Shown: positions 50,343 through 62,342, counted from the first letter of the stretch. The stretch: DNA of 64,000 nt from Microglena sp. YARC (GCA_022414725.1 CM039462.1:98491483-98555482), one strand, 5' to 3'. The notes: generated from the letters alone by a model not told the origin. Made by a program: numbers and translations.

Positions 50343-50837
50343 ATGGACGACCTTAAATTCCGTGATGTGGAGAAGAAACGATTGAGGTACAAGTTTGTCC
50401 GCACACGCGATGAATTGCAGAGCATGACGTTCACGATTGCGTCCATGATGGTCCACGATGAAGGTGTCGTTGCCGTAGTGGTGATCTGCAATCCCAAATC
50501 GGACCGGTACAACGTCACCATTACCAAGGCACTCAAGCTGTACGACATCGTGGGGTCCACGTTGACGGTCAGGCCTGGGAGACGCCGAGCCGCCGTGTAC
50601 ACATCGCAAACGCTTGCGTTCAGTAGCTCACGCTCTCAATCGCAAATGGTAGTGAACGCAGGAGACTACGTCGTCCAGGAAACGGACGGTGTCGGATATT
50701 ATATTGTGAATAAGGAGACGTTCGAAGACACGTACGAGTTCGTCCCAGACAACATCCCCACGATGCTGGCTGGTTTCGTGGCAAAAACATTATGCCTCAG
50801 AAACACTGCCAATTCGAAAGTGGTGCCTAAAATGTGA
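50343..50837 (+). CDS. Unknown viral protein, 164 aa
   Basis: ATG 50343, intact, divergent from the A32 gene. FRDVEKKRLRYKFVRTRDEL, GVVAVVVICNPKSDRYNVTI and VVQETDGVGYYIVNKETFED suggest a small beta-rich domain. No family recognised. Confidence 0.6.
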   Translation: MDDLKFRDVEKKRLRYKFVRTRDELQSMTFTIASMMVHDEGVVAVVVICNPKSDRYNVTITKALKLYDIVGSTLTVRPGRRRAAVYTSQTLAFSSSRSQSQMVVNAGDYVVQETDGVGYYIVNKETFEDTYEFVPDNIPTMLAGFVAKTLCLRNTANSKVVPKM

Positions 50838-50880
50838 GCGAGTGTAAAGCAAATAACTAAAGAATTTATTAATAACAAAA

Positions 50881-51764
50881 ATGTTGGACAAACAGGTCCG
50901 CAAGAGCTTCACGGTAATATGCGAGATGCTCGTCGACAGAGGGGAGACGTTATCCATTGAGGAGACCGCCCCGATCGCGCTCGACCTGCACGCCAGAGCC
51001 GTCACCCCATCATCGGGGGGCGTCTTCCACGTCGACCTTCCAGGAGACTGCGGCTACCGTGTCATCTACAGTCTCAATCAAACGTTCAAGCTCCCCGACG
51101 TGAGGAAACTCCTCGCCCCCCTCGAAAATAATGTAGGGAAGGACGCGGTGGTTGCCAGACGGAACGATGATGAAGATGAAGATGAGGATTTTGTGGGGGA
51201 TATCGAAGAAGATGACGTCATTATGGAGGAAGGAGGAGACACCGAGAATGACAACAACGATATTAATGAAAAGGCGTTGTCCGAAGCGTCCTCTTATACC
51301 ACCAAGATGGGTGGTGGCGACAGTCAGAATCAGCATCAACAACGTGGTGGAGGAGGATGCCCGGCAACAACATTCGAGAGGTTATTTTGGTGACTCGCGA
51401 GAAGGTATTGAGCACAAGTCGGAGGGGTCTAGATGAGAGCGTTCGTCGCCACGTGCAGTTTTTCTGTCTCTCCGAACTGCAGTTCAACATCTCTCGTCAC
51501 GAGTTGGTGCCCCGCCACGAACCCATCCGCGACGAGAACGTGATTGAGCAACTCGTCGCACGATACCGCGTCAAGTCGAGGTACCACTTTCCGATTATCG
51601 CGTGCTCTGACCCGATGGCACGGTACCTAGATCTGCGTCCTGGCCATTTGGTTCGCATCGTGCGCTTCTCTCCGGATGTGGGCATGTACGCCCCCTACAG
51701 GTGCTGCGCCGTCGCTAACACGCACACGACTGCGCCGCCTGAGGAAACGTTGAAGAACTCTTGA
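50881..51764 (+). pseudogene. DNA-directed RNA polymerase subunit RPB5 (RPABC1), frameshifted
   Basis: ATG 50881: MLDKQVRKSFTVICEMLVDR resembles the RPB5 N-terminal start. A central acidic insert (DDEDEDEDFVGDIEEDD) precedes a shift near 51350, after which NNIREVILVTREKVLSTSRR, then LQFNISRHELVPRHEPI, VEQL-ARYRVKSRYHFPII, CSDPMARYLDLRPGHLVRIV and RFSPDVGMYAPYR give the conserved RPB5 C-terminal domain almost complete. RPB5 forms part of the polymerase jaw. The acidic insert is unusual for RPB5 and could mean a fusion of two genes rather than one. Confidence 0.8.
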
Positions 51765-51815
51765 AGATGAAAAAAAACACGTTCCATTGTAAAGCAACCC
51801 TCGACGCCATCAGAC

Positions 51816-53102
51816 ATGCCAAATGGTGGAGTTAAACAAGACGATTCATGTGATGTATTATGCACTTGGATCGGACGAAATATAAATAGATCAAATGGAG
51901 GCAATAAAGCCATGTGTAAAAGCCTGCTTGATATTATGTCGTCTCTGTCCCTGCACAAATCCACAAGAAAACATAGAAAAATAAATACGTTCGCCTGCAT
52001 GGGCGCCGTATTTCTTCGGTCAGAAGCGGTAGCCATGGATGCGAGGGCCAATGGTCAGAGCAAGATATCGTGCAATAGCTTCGAAATAGACGTATCTGGT
52101 GCTTCTGATGTGGTCACCGTATTGGAGTTGCTGTCCAAGGGAACCTCCCTGAACGTAAGAGCATTGGTGGGGCTTTGGCTGATTCACTTGTTGATTGAGA
52201 ACGTCGTTGTACATATCAGGCCAGACCGTGTAGCGACCGCATTGCGTAGAACAGCATCGTCTTTAGCATCCGCCTCATCGTCATCATTTGCCAGGCATGT
52301 TACTGTAGCTCGGCGTGTGAACGAACACTTGAGGTGGTTTGATCAATTGGGTTCCGAACGCGTCATTATGCGTCCGAAATGGCTTGTGGGATGTGTCTCT
52401 AAGCTTCCACGAGAGTTGGAAGAGGTTGCGGTGCGTGCGTTGACACTCGTAATGGCGATCGTCCTTGTTAATTCTAAAACTAAATGCCACCGCGACAACA
52501 ACACATTATCACTTGAAATGCTTGTGTACGAAATAATCGGTTCTAAGTATCGCACTCTTCTCACTGGAGGGGCAGGTGATTCTGAAGAACATCATTCTAT
52601 TTCCGTTTTGATACCCCCATTATTAAGCGTTTCATCTCAATTATCACGATCTCAATCAGGAATATCATCTCAATTATCACGATCTCAATCAGAGATATCG
52701 TATAAATCAGGTATGTCTTCGCAGTCTCGAATATCGCAATCATCTTCATTTGTAACCGAGTCTGCTGACGGTCGCCAGGTCGTTTTCACGGACATCGCTT
52801 CCCCTGCGAGCGTGGAAAATCTGTCCGCGTCTATCTTGAAGTACGTGCGACGCATAGCCTCTCGCTGGCCTGACAAAATAGATTCCACGAAGATAGAGAT
52901 CGTTAATCATGAGAATGATGTATTATTCATCAAGTGTTGTTTCTCTATTGCAACCCTAAAAGATTGCAAGACACTTGAGTTCTTTGTAACTGACAAATCC
53001 AAACACACATTGTTCCCCCAATGGCCTCCGTCATGTACGCGTACTACTACATCCAAGAAATCAGCAAGGCTGTGGGTACCAAAATATGGAACATGTTACT
53101 AA
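51816..53102 (+). CDS. Unknown viral protein, 428 aa
   Basis: ATG 51816, a long clean frame. Mostly helical N-terminal two thirds (RALVGLWLIHLLIENVVVHI, VAVRALTLVMAIVLVNSK), then three SSQLSRSQS-type repeats around residues 270-300 and a beta-rich end (ENDVLFIKCCFSIATLKDCK). No domain recognised. Overlaps the next gene by 17 nt. Confidence 0.6.
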   Translation: MPNGGVKQDDSCDVLCTWIGRNINRSNGGNKAMCKSLLDIMSSLSLHKSTRKHRKINTFACMGAVFLRSEAVAMDARANGQSKISCNSFEIDVSGASDVVTVLELLSKGTSLNVRALVGLWLIHLLIENVVVHIRPDRVATALRRTASSLASASSSSFARHVTVARRVNEHLRWFDQLGSERVIMRPKWLVGCVSKLPRELEEVAVRALTLVMAIVLVNSKTKCHRDNNTLSLEMLVYEIIGSKYRTLLTGGAGDSEEHHSISVLIPPLLSVSSQLSRSQSGISSQLSRSQSEISYKSGMSSQSRISQSSSFVTESADGRQVVFTDIASPASVENLSASILKYVRRIASRWPDKIDSTKIEIVNHENDVLFIKCCFSIATLKDCKTLEFFVTDKSKHTLFPQWPPSCTRTTTSKKSARLWVPKYGTCY

Positions 53103-53518
53103 TAATTCCGGTAGTAACACACAACAACCAAGCAAGTCGGATACCATGGATAATGTTGCCACCGAATTCAACAATCGAATCAGGAAACTGATCGATGATC
53201 TAGGCACCGATTTCAATGAAGGTGATCGTCCCAAAATGAACCTCGATGATCTCGTGAAGTCCGTTAACGAAATTGTTAAACAAACGAACGAAGGCAGAAC
53301 AGAATTAAGGCCGGGATGATTTGAGTGCTGAAACTAAAAAAACGCTTGAAGAGACACTTCCGTCCAGTATGAATATCGTCGTGGCAACGACACTAGCTGC
53401 CCTTATACTCAATACAAAGACCACTGATGATTCGGATGATTTGCGCACAGCTATCGAAATGTTTGATAGAATCGTGCGCATGACCGGGCATGACATCTTC
53501 AACACCCCCAAACGATAA
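53086..53518 (+). pseudogene. Small unknown protein, one frameshift
   Basis: ATG 53086: NSGSNTQQPSKSD linker and helices (NVATEFNNRIRKLIDDLG, LDDLVKSVNEIVKQTNEG), frameshift near 53315, then DLSAETKKTLEETLPSSMNI and TAIEMFDRIVRMTGHDIFNT to TAA at 53516. About 143 residues. Unknown. Confidence 0.5.
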
Positions 53519-54793
53519 CTCAAACACCTTTTCACCGGTCACATCCACCACGAAAAAACACAACCCGTCTCGTAACAAGAAGTAATTCAAATCACAATAC
53601 TGCTGACCAAAAATTCTTCAACGTTAAAACTACCAAAACAATAGCAGACGCAGCAATATTAAATCATGATGATGATGATGAAAGCAGCATAGCATCAACT
53701 GACAAAAAACGCTAAATCGAATAAAACAATCCTAGTCCCGACTCAATTGACCACATGTACCAATAAACAAAAAGTACCACCCAACCCCAAAACGTCCACC
53801 CAAACACCAAACAACCCAAAAAACATCCCAACACCCACTCTCCAACAGCAAAGTAAAAGAACGGAACTCAACAAACCAACACCTAAAACAACAACAACAA
53901 CAACAACAACAAACTCGAAAAGAAGAATTATTTAGTTTCGAAATAAACGAAACTACGAATGAAAAATACTTTATTGATTTCTACAATGAATACGTTCCGT
54001 TGATAAATGGAAAAAGAAATTATAATGTTTTGAAATTAAGAACGGTAGCGAAGAACTAAAATTATGATGAAAAAATATTAGACAATCCAAAAATATTCTA
54101 AAAAAAAAAAAAAAAAAAAAATAAATACCAATAGATGTACATGTTATCTTTGATATAACTCCGAACTCATATACAAAAAGAACAGTTAAAAATATCAAAT
54201 GAAAAACTGTCATTGTGTACCAGTACCTAACATCCACCACCCAAGTCACCCCCATTCAAAAGTACATAAAATATCCATATTACCAACAAAAAAATCAACA
54301 GTCACACAAACAAGCACAAAAACCATCCACCCAACCCCAAAACACCAACCCAAATACTAAAACTCTCCAACAGCAAAGTAAAAGAACGGAACTCAAAAAA
54401 AACCTAAAACAACAACACAACAACAACAAACTCGAAAAGAAGAAGTATTTAGTTTCAAAATAAACGAAATACGAAGAAAGAAGACTTTATTGATTTCTAC
54501 GCTGAATACGTTCCGTTGATAAATGGAAAAAGAAATTATAATGTTTTGAAATTTAAGAACGGTGGAAGAACTAAATTATGATGAAAAAGTATTAGACAAT
54601 CCAAAAATTATAAATTTAATAAAAGAACAAAATATAAATATCCAATAGATGTACATGTTACAAAAGAACATATCCTGATATTAAACAAACAAAATCAACA
54701 CCCAAAAAACAAAACATCCACCAAACCCAAACATAAATCCCACTCTACTCAAAAAAAAACTCAAAAAAACTGGGATTGGTTGTACCTTTTTTA
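53519..54793. repeat. AT-rich non-coding stretch with a diverged ~300-bp direct duplication
   Basis: Segments 53835-54100 and 54365-54605 share ctccaacagcaaagtaaaag, aacgaaa/tacgaa, ttgatttctac, gaatacgttccgttgataaa and tattagacaatccaaaaat. Translated, both retain traces of one peptide (YFIDFYNEYVPLINGKRNYN) riddled with shifts and stops, so this was probably a coding repeat now decayed. A18 at about 54102. Base composition is far more AT-rich than the neighbours. Confidence 0.6.
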
Positions 54794-54921
54794 CAGTCGG
54801 TGGAACAGTAAAATGAAAAACTACAAGTCGGAGACACGGAGAATTCAAATGTCTACGATTTCTGATCCATTACCGCATTCACTTGCTTACAAATAATGGG
54901 GATGGCTTTCGTCTCCGACTG
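54794..54921. mobile_element. Family-B MITE, 128 bp
   Basis: TA at 54792-54793 and 54922-54923; ends CAGTCGGTGGAACAGTAAAA and complement of the CAGTCGGAGACG end. Internal sequence short, no coding. Confidence 0.78.
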
Positions 54922-55035
54922 TATTACAAATCTCATCGACCGGAAAGAAAATAATAATTGTCCATGCTTTACGTTCCACAGGGATATCAGTTCCAATACG
55001 AAATACGGTAAATCTGAAAACCCAATATTAAAGAT

Positions 55036-58000
55036 CTACGCGTCCGTGACGAATCGAGTGGCGATGGCCATCGTCTCGACCTCCTGGACAAGCAGCTTGC
55101 TTGCGTACGGAATCCTCAGCTCGTGAACTCAGTCAGATTCTTGCAAGACTTGCAGTAGAACAGGTTGCTCTCAGGGTTAGCGTGAAGCCATCATGCCACA
55201 GCACTTGCAGACGAAAACACGGTAGTTGTCAGAGCACTCCATGAACCGCTCCTTCAGGAACCCCATCGTTCCGTGTGCCCAGAGACACTCCATCTCCATC
55301 TCCCCTAAACGTAGACCGCCATCACGAGCGCGACCCTCGGCAGGGCTGGCGCGTCAGCAGCACCACAGACCGTTTGCAGCACGAGAGTTGCCCGTCCACA
55401 CAGCCGACCGTTTGCGACGAACGAAGAAGGTCTCGTTCCGAGGCATGCGAACGCAGTAAACTCCATTCGAAACCCACGATGCTTTCTCGGCAATGAAGTC
55501 GCACTTGTCAGGTGGCCCCAAACAGATAAGGGCTGAGGAGGAGGATCAGAGCTCTCAAATGACACGTTGCTGCTCGTAGACATCGACGACATCACCAGGC
55601 GTGCAACGAACCCGCTGATGCCACAAGGGTCCACCACAACAATCTCACCGGCGTGGAGTGCAAGGTGCATAAGACTGTCAACCTTCTCCTGAGAACTCAT
55701 CTCAATCTCGAGTGTACCTGAGAACACCAGCATAAGCAGGCGGCGGCACGTCCCTGTCGAGTACCGAAATAAGAACTCCTTCCGAATCGGCTCATTGTGC
55801 AAGATGAACTCCGATGCCTCGTGGAAAGATGTCGTCATCGCAACCAATTTCTTCTAAGTCGCTTCCCACCCAGGTACCTCTCTGGGACGTGCTTCATAGG
55901 ACTCTCGCACCGAGAAAGGTATCCGTGAGACACGAGCTGGCTGCACGAAATAAGCTCTGTCGAGGACTGGCCAACGGTACCCACCGGCTGCACACACAAC
56001 CTGTGTTCCGGAGTAACGACGATGTCCGTCGTGGGAGACGTCACGTGGTACAGAGGGCCGTTGTACGTGGGGTAGCCGTACAGCTCCTCCGGGGCGCAAT
56101 ACTCGATCTGACCATCCCCCAAACGCAACGATGCAAGCTTGTGCTCCAAGCGGAGCTTCCTTATGTTAAACCCAACCCTCAGATGTGAGAACTTCGTGGT
56201 CCGATGTCAGACAGTGAATCTTGTCAGCGACCATGTGCTTCAGGCGCTGGTAGTACGTAGGACACACGAAAATGGGTGTCGAGATTCGCTCGCCAGTCCG
56301 CGGATTGTACATGATCTCGTCACCGTACCGACGCATACCAAGGGCTTCCAACTCGTCGGCGATGTCCCTCGACGGTGCGGCCGTTGAATGGGGAAGCGTC
56401 CCCCATTGCCGGCGCCCCGCGAGTCCACATACCTTGCTCTCCAGAGCCTCCATAAGCTGCCCGATGGTCATGCGAGAGGGGATAGCGGTGAGGGTTCATG
56501 ATGATAGATGGCACGATCCCGTTCTCGGTGAAGGGCATGTCCTCCTCGCTGTAGAGCATCCGATGGTCCCCTTCTGACCGTGCCTCGAAGACACCTTGTC
56601 CCCAACGGTGGGGAACGCGGTCCGTTCGCAATCGGACCTTTGCGAACGTGTACCGTCGCCTGTCGTGTTGGTGAAGAATCTGTCGCCATAGCAGTTCCTG
56701 TCGATCACACCGGACTCGTTGCTCCTCAAAGCGACACTCGCGTCCTTGTTGACAAAAACGCCACCCTGCTTCTGAGGCATGCACTTGCCGATGATCACGT
56801 CACCGGCTTCCACCGAGGTTCCCTCAGGAACGAACCACTTCTCGATTCCAGCAGGTCGTAGTTGTACGGTTTCATGTTACGCGTAGTCAAAGAGTTCGGT
56901 CAGGCAAAAGAACTCCTCTTCTCCGGTCGAGTGGTTCTTAGTGTTCTGCTCACGGAACGTCCGCGTAAAGATAGTGGTCAGAGAAGAAGCCGCGGTCCAC
57001 AGCAGAAGCGCGGAACATGATCACAGAGTCCTCCTGGTTGAAACCTGTGAAGCACGCGATAGCGACGATCGTGTTTGATTCCACAAGGCAGCTTGTCGCA
57101 GTTCACTAGCTTCGCAGTGTGAGTAGAGACAAGAGGCTCCTGAGGGTAGTTCAAGAAGAGCGACATAGTGTCCAACGGTGACGGAAAGGTCGTCGCGAAG
57201 ACGCCGACGGCCTGCTTTCCCATGGCGGACTGGTACGTGTTTCGGGGGCCTGGTTGTGGTCGGAGAAGGGGATGCTACCAGCCCACCACGCCCAAAATGG
57301 AGCTAGGGTCGATCTCCGCGTGCGTAAAGCGGCTCACACCTGGCTGCAGATCCTTCGCAGGGTACAATGCAATCATCGCACCGTCACTCTCCTCCACATC
57401 AAGGGTACTCGATTGCACCGCATACAACCAGATCCTGCCACGATGCACCAGGGAATCGAAACACCTTCGGGGAGAAGGAGCTGCGTATCCAAATCCCACT
57501 ACACAGCATGAGGACGACAAAACCGACCTCCCTCCGTGCACCAAAACGATCTCGTTTCTAGAGTATGTGCCACACAAACGGACGTTCTTGGCATCCCTAG
57601 CAGTCCTGTGCGCATTCATACGTTTCAACGCACAGAAGAGGACGTTCGGTGCATCGCAGTGAGCACCCACGATGTCCCCGTTCAGCATGGACCATCGCAG
57701 CGCACCTCCTTCGAACAACTGCTCTGGAGCGATGACCGAATCGAACGGGAGCATGGACCCAGTCGATAAGAGGGACTCGAGCACGATGCCGATAATGGTG
57801 GCCACGAAGATCCGTGACGTTGGCGAGGAGCGCGAGGTTTTTGACCAGTCCCACAGACGTTCCCTCAGGTGTCTCGGAAGGGCACGCCATGCCCCACTGC
57901 GTGGGATGAAGCTTGCGAGGCATCACCAGCTTTCCGAGGTCTTCTCGATCGCAGTGTTCACGCGCCTGAGCAATGAGAAGAGGGGTCGCGATGAAGGTCA

Positions 58001-59726
58001 GGCGGTTCAGGACCTGCAGCGACTCCCTGGCGCACTCTCGTCGTCTTTATTCCCCAGTTGACCGGTCGAGATAAGCGTTACTTGAGTCCGACTCGCATGA
58101 TCGACCCCTTGACTACCTTTAATAAGTTATGGGCGCGTTATCGTGTTGATCACGCGCGTAGGGCGCAGGAGCGGTATTACCCTTCATCAGACTCTGGAGC
58201 CCTCTCGAACGCCCACAGCTCCTTGACCATCTTTGCAGTAGTACTGGCGCGAAACAATTCGCCAAATAGAACGCCGGAGTATCCAAACGCTTCTTTAACG
58301 TACGAGTACGCGATCGTCTTGAGGCAAAAGACGCCATGCTGCAACGAAGGAGCTTGTTCACCATGTACCCAGTTACAATGCCTTGCGATTTGAAGCAAGT
58401 GCCGACGACATGCTGGGGAGGACGTCTTTCATAGTCAGATAATGCTCTGATAAATGAAACTGTGGTTGATAACCGCTAATCCCTAGGGACGTGACGGTGG
58501 GCACAACGAGGAATCTCTGATATACACAACAGGAACGGAACTACATCCTGCCTATACACGTTCACTGATGCATCTCTGAGGTTCCGTCATCAGAAGATGA
58601 TTTCCTCCGTTACCCGCTCACTTTGATCGCTCCTTTACTACTTCAGACAATTCCTCTTTTTTCTGCTCATTGTGTGTGGTTTCAGAGTTGTAACTGGGTT
58701 GTACGAAGACTGGCACCAAACTGTGCTAGAAAGTCCCACGCTGCTCTGGTGCGCACTTCCCGTGGCTCGTCGATGCATCCTTGTAGGCTTGGGCGATGGC
58801 TTCAAAAGCCGCATCCCCTTCGTTCCGTACATGAAGGCGACAAATGTCCTTAGCGGTGAGCACGCCTAGTTGCTCGGAGAGCACAAAGCTGGACACCTTC
58901 AGCGCGCACTGAGTAAACGTTCGCGCGAATGCAGACACCGAACTGCATCATTTTCTTTCGGAGCTTTAAGCAAGCGTTGGCTTAGGCTATGACTTGGCCG
59001 TTGGTGTTCACGGAAACGAACCCGGCGGTGTGGAATAGCACGAGGAAGTCTCGTGCGTGTAGTGAAACACGTAAGTCCGGTTCTCGGAGATTGCGTCCTG
59101 CAATGACTGACCTGTTCGTGCCGATTAGACACAAAGTAGCCAGCCGCTAGTGTAAACGCACTCGTCATAGGCGCAGGCCCTAGTCTCTTGGAGAGCAATG
59201 CAGTAGACGACTGACAACCATGAGGGATAGCGTCCCAGGACTTACATCGCACGTAACGCGCTCGAGTTAACGAGGTACTCGGCCCCACTGTTATCGTTCA
59301 TGTGCGCACACTCCACGTTCCACAACAGTAAGAGAAGAGAGTAGTCCATGTTGCGCATGCGCCCGCGTCGTTAGGTTAAAATTTTCACATCCCGTCCTTC
59401 TCACAAATCATCGGTAGAGCAGACAGGGGGAACGTGAAGTCTGATGCTTCAAACAGCTCTGAAACTGACGCGAGGAAGAGTGCAATATGTTGTCACCGAC
59501 CTCGATGGGTTCATGCCCGTTGCATCACACACTCCAATTTCGGAGATACAGTCGTTGAAGGAATGCGTCTGGTGTTCACAGCCTGGGCGCATTCCGTCAG
59601 AAGCGAAGTAACCGGCGATCATGAGTGACCCGTCTCACGTGAGTAATGACGGAACGATGAACGAACCGGTATCGCGTAAAATGGTGGGGTCATAATCTCA
59701 ATAATATCCTCAATAGTGAGAAACAT
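55036..59726 (-). pseudogene. DNA-directed RNA polymerase subunit RPB2 with intein, multiply frameshifted
   Basis: Landmarks in order on the minus strand: candidate ATG 59726; CEHQTHSFNDCISE near 59560; MRNMDYSLLLLL near 59360; AGYFVSN near 59150; LGVLTAKDI near 58865; GYSGVLFGELFR near 58270; HPTQWGMACPSETPEG at about 57915-57868; MGKQAVGVFATT at 57223 and NYPQEPLVSTHT; VPEGTSVEAGDVIIGK near 56810; HGQKGTIG and FTENGIVPSIIMNPH near 56590-56500; YYQRLKHMVADKIH ending at 56214; intein 56213-55387; [15 protein letters not shown] near 55325-55285; zinc ribbon with VFVCKCCG and LFYCKSCKN (55240-55145); ELRIPYASKLLVQEVETM, stop 55036. This is the catalytic second-largest subunit. At least ten frame changes, so non-functional unless many are assembly errors. 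Confidence 0.93.
55387..56213 (-). other. Intein inside RPB2 (Hint domain with degenerate homing-endonuclease part)
   Basis: Directly after the RPB2 sequence MVADKIH the frame reads CLTSDHEVLTSEGW (Cys codon 56213-56211), a typical intein block A. TDIVVTPEHRLCV near 56020-55990 is block B with its His. SSQEKVDSLMHLALHAGE near 55694-55650 resembles the second half of the homing-endonuclease-type region found in algal and viral RPB2 inteins. NGVYCVRMPRNETFFVRR near 55465-55420 is block F and VWTGN|S at 55398-55384 is block G with terminal Asn and +1 Ser. RPB2 resumes with SRA and the LTRQPAEG region. Length (827 bp, about 276 codons) lies between mini-inteins and full endonuclease-bearing ones. 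Frames change at least three times inside. Confidence 0.9.
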
Positions 59727-59767
59727 ATGTAGTTATGTAAATATTTGTAATGTCTTTACAGAACTCA

Positions 59768-59915
59768 ATGGGCGTCCTTCTCCGGCGGATTTTTAAATTT
59801 TATATCAGAATTAGAGCTCTGGAACTAGCTTGAATATCGCTAGCTGAATCACAATTCAGCTCCAGACCATGTTTGCAACCAGTGAAAATTCGGACCGCGA
59901 GGCCTGGAACCCCAT
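59768..59915. mobile_element. MITE family A, slightly shortened copy
   Basis: ATGGGCGTCCTTCTCCGGCG at the left and cgcgaggcctggaaccccat at the right, followed by TA (59916-59917). Interior has cagctccagaccatgtttgc. More diverged than the copies at 7741 and 17616. Located just upstream of RPB2. Confidence 0.8.
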
Positions 59916-60128
59916 TACTTATCAAAAATATTTGATTAAACCATGAAAACTTGGCATAAGAGTATCACAAAAACAACCAAATAAGGGTTGGTAATACATG
60001 GATTTCCTGTGAGGCGTTTTGACATATTGGACGGCGACCACACGAGACTGACCGCATGACACAAGATTGTTGCAAGTCGATCAGGCGTCGCGCGAGCTCC
60101 ATCCTAGCGACAACAGAGCTCTCTTTCC

Positions 60129-61128
60129 NNNNNNNNNNNNNNNNNNNNNNNNNNNNNNNNNNNNNNNNNNNNNNNNNNNNNNNNNNNNNNNNNNNNNNNN
60201 NNNNNNNNNNNNNNNNNNNNNNNNNNNNNNNNNNNNNNNNNNNNNNNNNNNNNNNNNNNNNNNNNNNNNNNNNNNNNNNNNNNNNNNNNNNNNNNNNNNN
60301 NNNNNNNNNNNNNNNNNNNNNNNNNNNNNNNNNNNNNNNNNNNNNNNNNNNNNNNNNNNNNNNNNNNNNNNNNNNNNNNNNNNNNNNNNNNNNNNNNNNN
60401 NNNNNNNNNNNNNNNNNNNNNNNNNNNNNNNNNNNNNNNNNNNNNNNNNNNNNNNNNNNNNNNNNNNNNNNNNNNNNNNNNNNNNNNNNNNNNNNNNNNN
60501 NNNNNNNNNNNNNNNNNNNNNNNNNNNNNNNNNNNNNNNNNNNNNNNNNNNNNNNNNNNNNNNNNNNNNNNNNNNNNNNNNNNNNNNNNNNNNNNNNNNN
60601 NNNNNNNNNNNNNNNNNNNNNNNNNNNNNNNNNNNNNNNNNNNNNNNNNNNNNNNNNNNNNNNNNNNNNNNNNNNNNNNNNNNNNNNNNNNNNNNNNNNN
60701 NNNNNNNNNNNNNNNNNNNNNNNNNNNNNNNNNNNNNNNNNNNNNNNNNNNNNNNNNNNNNNNNNNNNNNNNNNNNNNNNNNNNNNNNNNNNNNNNNNNN
60801 NNNNNNNNNNNNNNNNNNNNNNNNNNNNNNNNNNNNNNNNNNNNNNNNNNNNNNNNNNNNNNNNNNNNNNNNNNNNNNNNNNNNNNNNNNNNNNNNNNNN
60901 NNNNNNNNNNNNNNNNNNNNNNNNNNNNNNNNNNNNNNNNNNNNNNNNNNNNNNNNNNNNNNNNNNNNNNNNNNNNNNNNNNNNNNNNNNNNNNNNNNNN
61001 NNNNNNNNNNNNNNNNNNNNNNNNNNNNNNNNNNNNNNNNNNNNNNNNNNNNNNNNNNNNNNNNNNNNNNNNNNNNNNNNNNNNNNNNNNNNNNNNNNNN
61101 NNNNNNNNNNNNNNNNNNNNNNNNNNNN
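60129..61128. other. Assembly gap of exactly 1000 N
   Basis: Round length implies an arbitrary scaffold join. The order and distance of the helicase relative to RPB2 therefore rest on scaffolding, not sequence. 59918-60128 holds no recognised gene. Confidence 0.99.
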
Positions 61129-62342
61129 CCCAAAAGAGAGAGATTCACAATCATATATTATCCGCGGGTTATTATTACCTATTGCGATTGCATAAGTGTA
61201 TATGAATACCTCCCTAAACATAATCACGTCTAGGGTTTATTCGTAGTTTCCAAAAGCATCTCATCAGAATAAAGTATGACTGTTACTTCGAATGTATTTT
61301 TCAAAATGAGCTCTGAGCGCGCACGACGAGATTCAGTCAAAGGAGATTCTTTTTTTAGTTCATTGGTACCTACATAAAATAAACAAATTATGATTTCCAA
61401 CACCCCCCCACCATTGTTTTCGTGTATTCGGATTCTTGCATGCACTGTCGCATGTTGCGCGTCCTGTGTGGGAGGAATTCGAGATGAGATATAAGTCAAA
61501 GTTTCCCATTGTCTAAGATCTATGAAAATCGACTTGGACTTTTGAGAACCGAAAAGGGTGCATTTATGACCAAATTGTAAGTCTTCAATGGCTACGAGTC
61601 CTTTTATTTCGCGTTTTGGAGCGCAAACGGAAATGTAAACGAGTATCGGGATCTAGGACGGTCGAAGATATCGAAGCGTTCGCTTCTCAGGAGATCGATA
61701 GATCCATGCTTGACGCCCGGACGACCAAAATGACGCAATTGAAGGAACTTCAACTACAAATAACATCTGGTTATACTTCTTCTGGTAATGAATACATCAA
61801 GACGGGCATACTTGGAATTGAAGACTGTTAAGGAATTGAAAGAGGGTATGCTAAGACATGGCGGATTTACTTTAATGTGGAAAAAAGAAAGATCAAATCG
61901 ATAGATTGTTGTGGTAGAAGCATTGTTTGTCTGTGAAAGGGATTATATATGAGACAACTTTCAATAGAGGTCCGGACGGAGGGTTGCAGCTGATTAGTCA
62001 AGCTGACTGTGCAGTAGGGTACAGTTTTCAAGTTTTTTTGTCCACAGAAAAAACGTTGTAGGAGACACCGGTCAGCAAGCTGCTAAAATATGTTAAGGGG
62101 GAGTCGGGGGACCGCTCGGAGGTTGCTTTACTCAACAGCGTTGCCTCCCGGCTGCGATTTGCTGTTCAGAGGAGAATACACGACTCGGACTAGCTTGAGA
62201 CATCAGTTCTTGCCAACGTTTCTTTCCGAGGAACTCTCGGACAATGGGAGTTTTTGAATGACAAGAGTTTGGTCTTAACATCTTCTGAATAAGACTGCTT
62301 CTTGAGTGTAAAGCTATAATGTGTATCAATATATAAAAGAGG
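61129..62342. other. No assignable gene
   Basis: Short frames only. A plus-strand frame at about 61616-61831 (SRTVEDIEAFASQEIDRS, MTQLKELQLQIT) looks protein-like but has no ATG in context and no family; a minus-strand frame at 61230-61499 is similar in quality. They may be decayed fragments. Confidence 0.4.

Noticed and set aside
60056..61227. Long open frames across the N block on both strands
   Set aside because: They consist almost wholly of undetermined bases; the openness is an artefact of the gap.
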